Assembly (NCBI GenBank): GCA_963576735.1 | Contig: OY755178.1 | Coordinates: 18,848,001 to 18,912,000, forward strand | Reading direction: 5' to 3' | From: Bedellia somnulentella | Taxonomy: Eukaryota > Arthropoda > Insecta > Lepidoptera > Bedelliidae | DNA length: 64,000 bases | Part shown: in pieces, positions 63,816-64,000 of the stretch | Position numbering within the stretch: the stretch's first letter is position 1 | Layout of the letters: each line of letters opens with the position of its first letter | Position numbers and translations under genes: made by a program | Notes under the pieces: model-generated | Database searches by the model: none | Seen by the model: only the letters and a program-made list of their open reading frames with translations | What the model was told of the DNA's origin: nothing

Positions 63816-63973
63816 GAATCCGTTTAATTCTTTTTGGCCTTTTTGTTCATTAATCTAAGTTTTTGTATAATTGTATGAAGACATAAACACTTCATCACTT
63901 GTACTTTTTTACTTCTGTACTATTTCACTTGTGACTTGCAATACATTTTCTATTCTATTTTAATTTTTCTATT

Positions 63974-64000
63974 GCTGTGTAGTGTCGGCATAGAATAACA
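63974..64000 (+). mobile_element. SINE-A head, cut by the window end
   Basis: GCTGTGTAGTGTCGGC then TAGAATAACA. Confidence 0.75.

Overview
The window looks like a transposon-saturated intergenic region of an animal nuclear genome, most likely an insect and probably a lepidopteran. It is strongly AT-rich, contains no operons or bacterial-type genes, and every coding region I can recognise belongs to a mobile element. The taxon is an inference from the mix of elements: an RTE LINE with a (TATG)n tail, CR1/Jockey-like LINEs, Helitron-like elements and abundant SINEs. I found no convincing host exon, rRNA or functional tRNA gene.

Layout. 1-2.9 kb: SINE copies in unassigned AT-rich DNA. 2.95-6.57 kb: a minus-strand CR1/Jockey-like LINE with an esterase-type ORF1 end and a nearly open ORF2. 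6.57-7.2 kb: five units of a ~145-bp tandem repeat, followed by a decayed Helitron helicase. 8.0-9.0 kb: a ~161-bp, nearly perfect inverted repeat. 10.5-12.4 kb: a 5'-truncated RNase H-bearing LINE inside an older SINE. 13.9-14.5 kb: a MITE-like element and a foldback. 14.57-19.64 kb: a Ty3/gypsy LTR element on the minus strand with ~99% identical LTRs, a well-phased -1 slippery site, but a catalytic Asp-to-His change. 20.8-22.0 kb: an internally deleted relative of the first LINE. 22.75-32.80 kb: a ~5-kb direct tandem duplication whose two copies differ by several insertions. 32.8-50 kb: mainly SINEs, LINE ends and Helitron-like elements, one carrying a GC-rich 3 x 69-bp minisatellite. 50.3-55.4 kb: a nest in which a decayed copia element was hit by an RTE LINE and by two tRNA-SINEs, and the RTE was itself split by another LINE. 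55.4-64 kb: more SINEs, two adjacent long hairpins at 57.98-58.19 kb, a Helitron-like element and LINE C-terminal fragments.

How the parts work together. The most informative pattern is a parasite-host set. 'SINE-A' (about 250 bp, more than 30 copies or fragments here) has a head matching the 5' end of the RTE LINE at 50.7-54.7 kb and a tail matching its 3' end. A second, tRNA-derived SINE (about 370 bp, 'tRNA-SINE') has an unrelated Pol III-type head but the same kind of 3' end: a CCC(C)-loop-(G)GGG hairpin, then a GCGTGA/GCCGTGA-like block, then a TATG-type repeat. The simplest reading is that one RTE reverse transcriptase mobilises all three by recognising this 3' structure. Target-site duplications and empty sites in the window, including a 37-bp insertion made almost only of the tRNA-SINE tail, support target-primed insertion.
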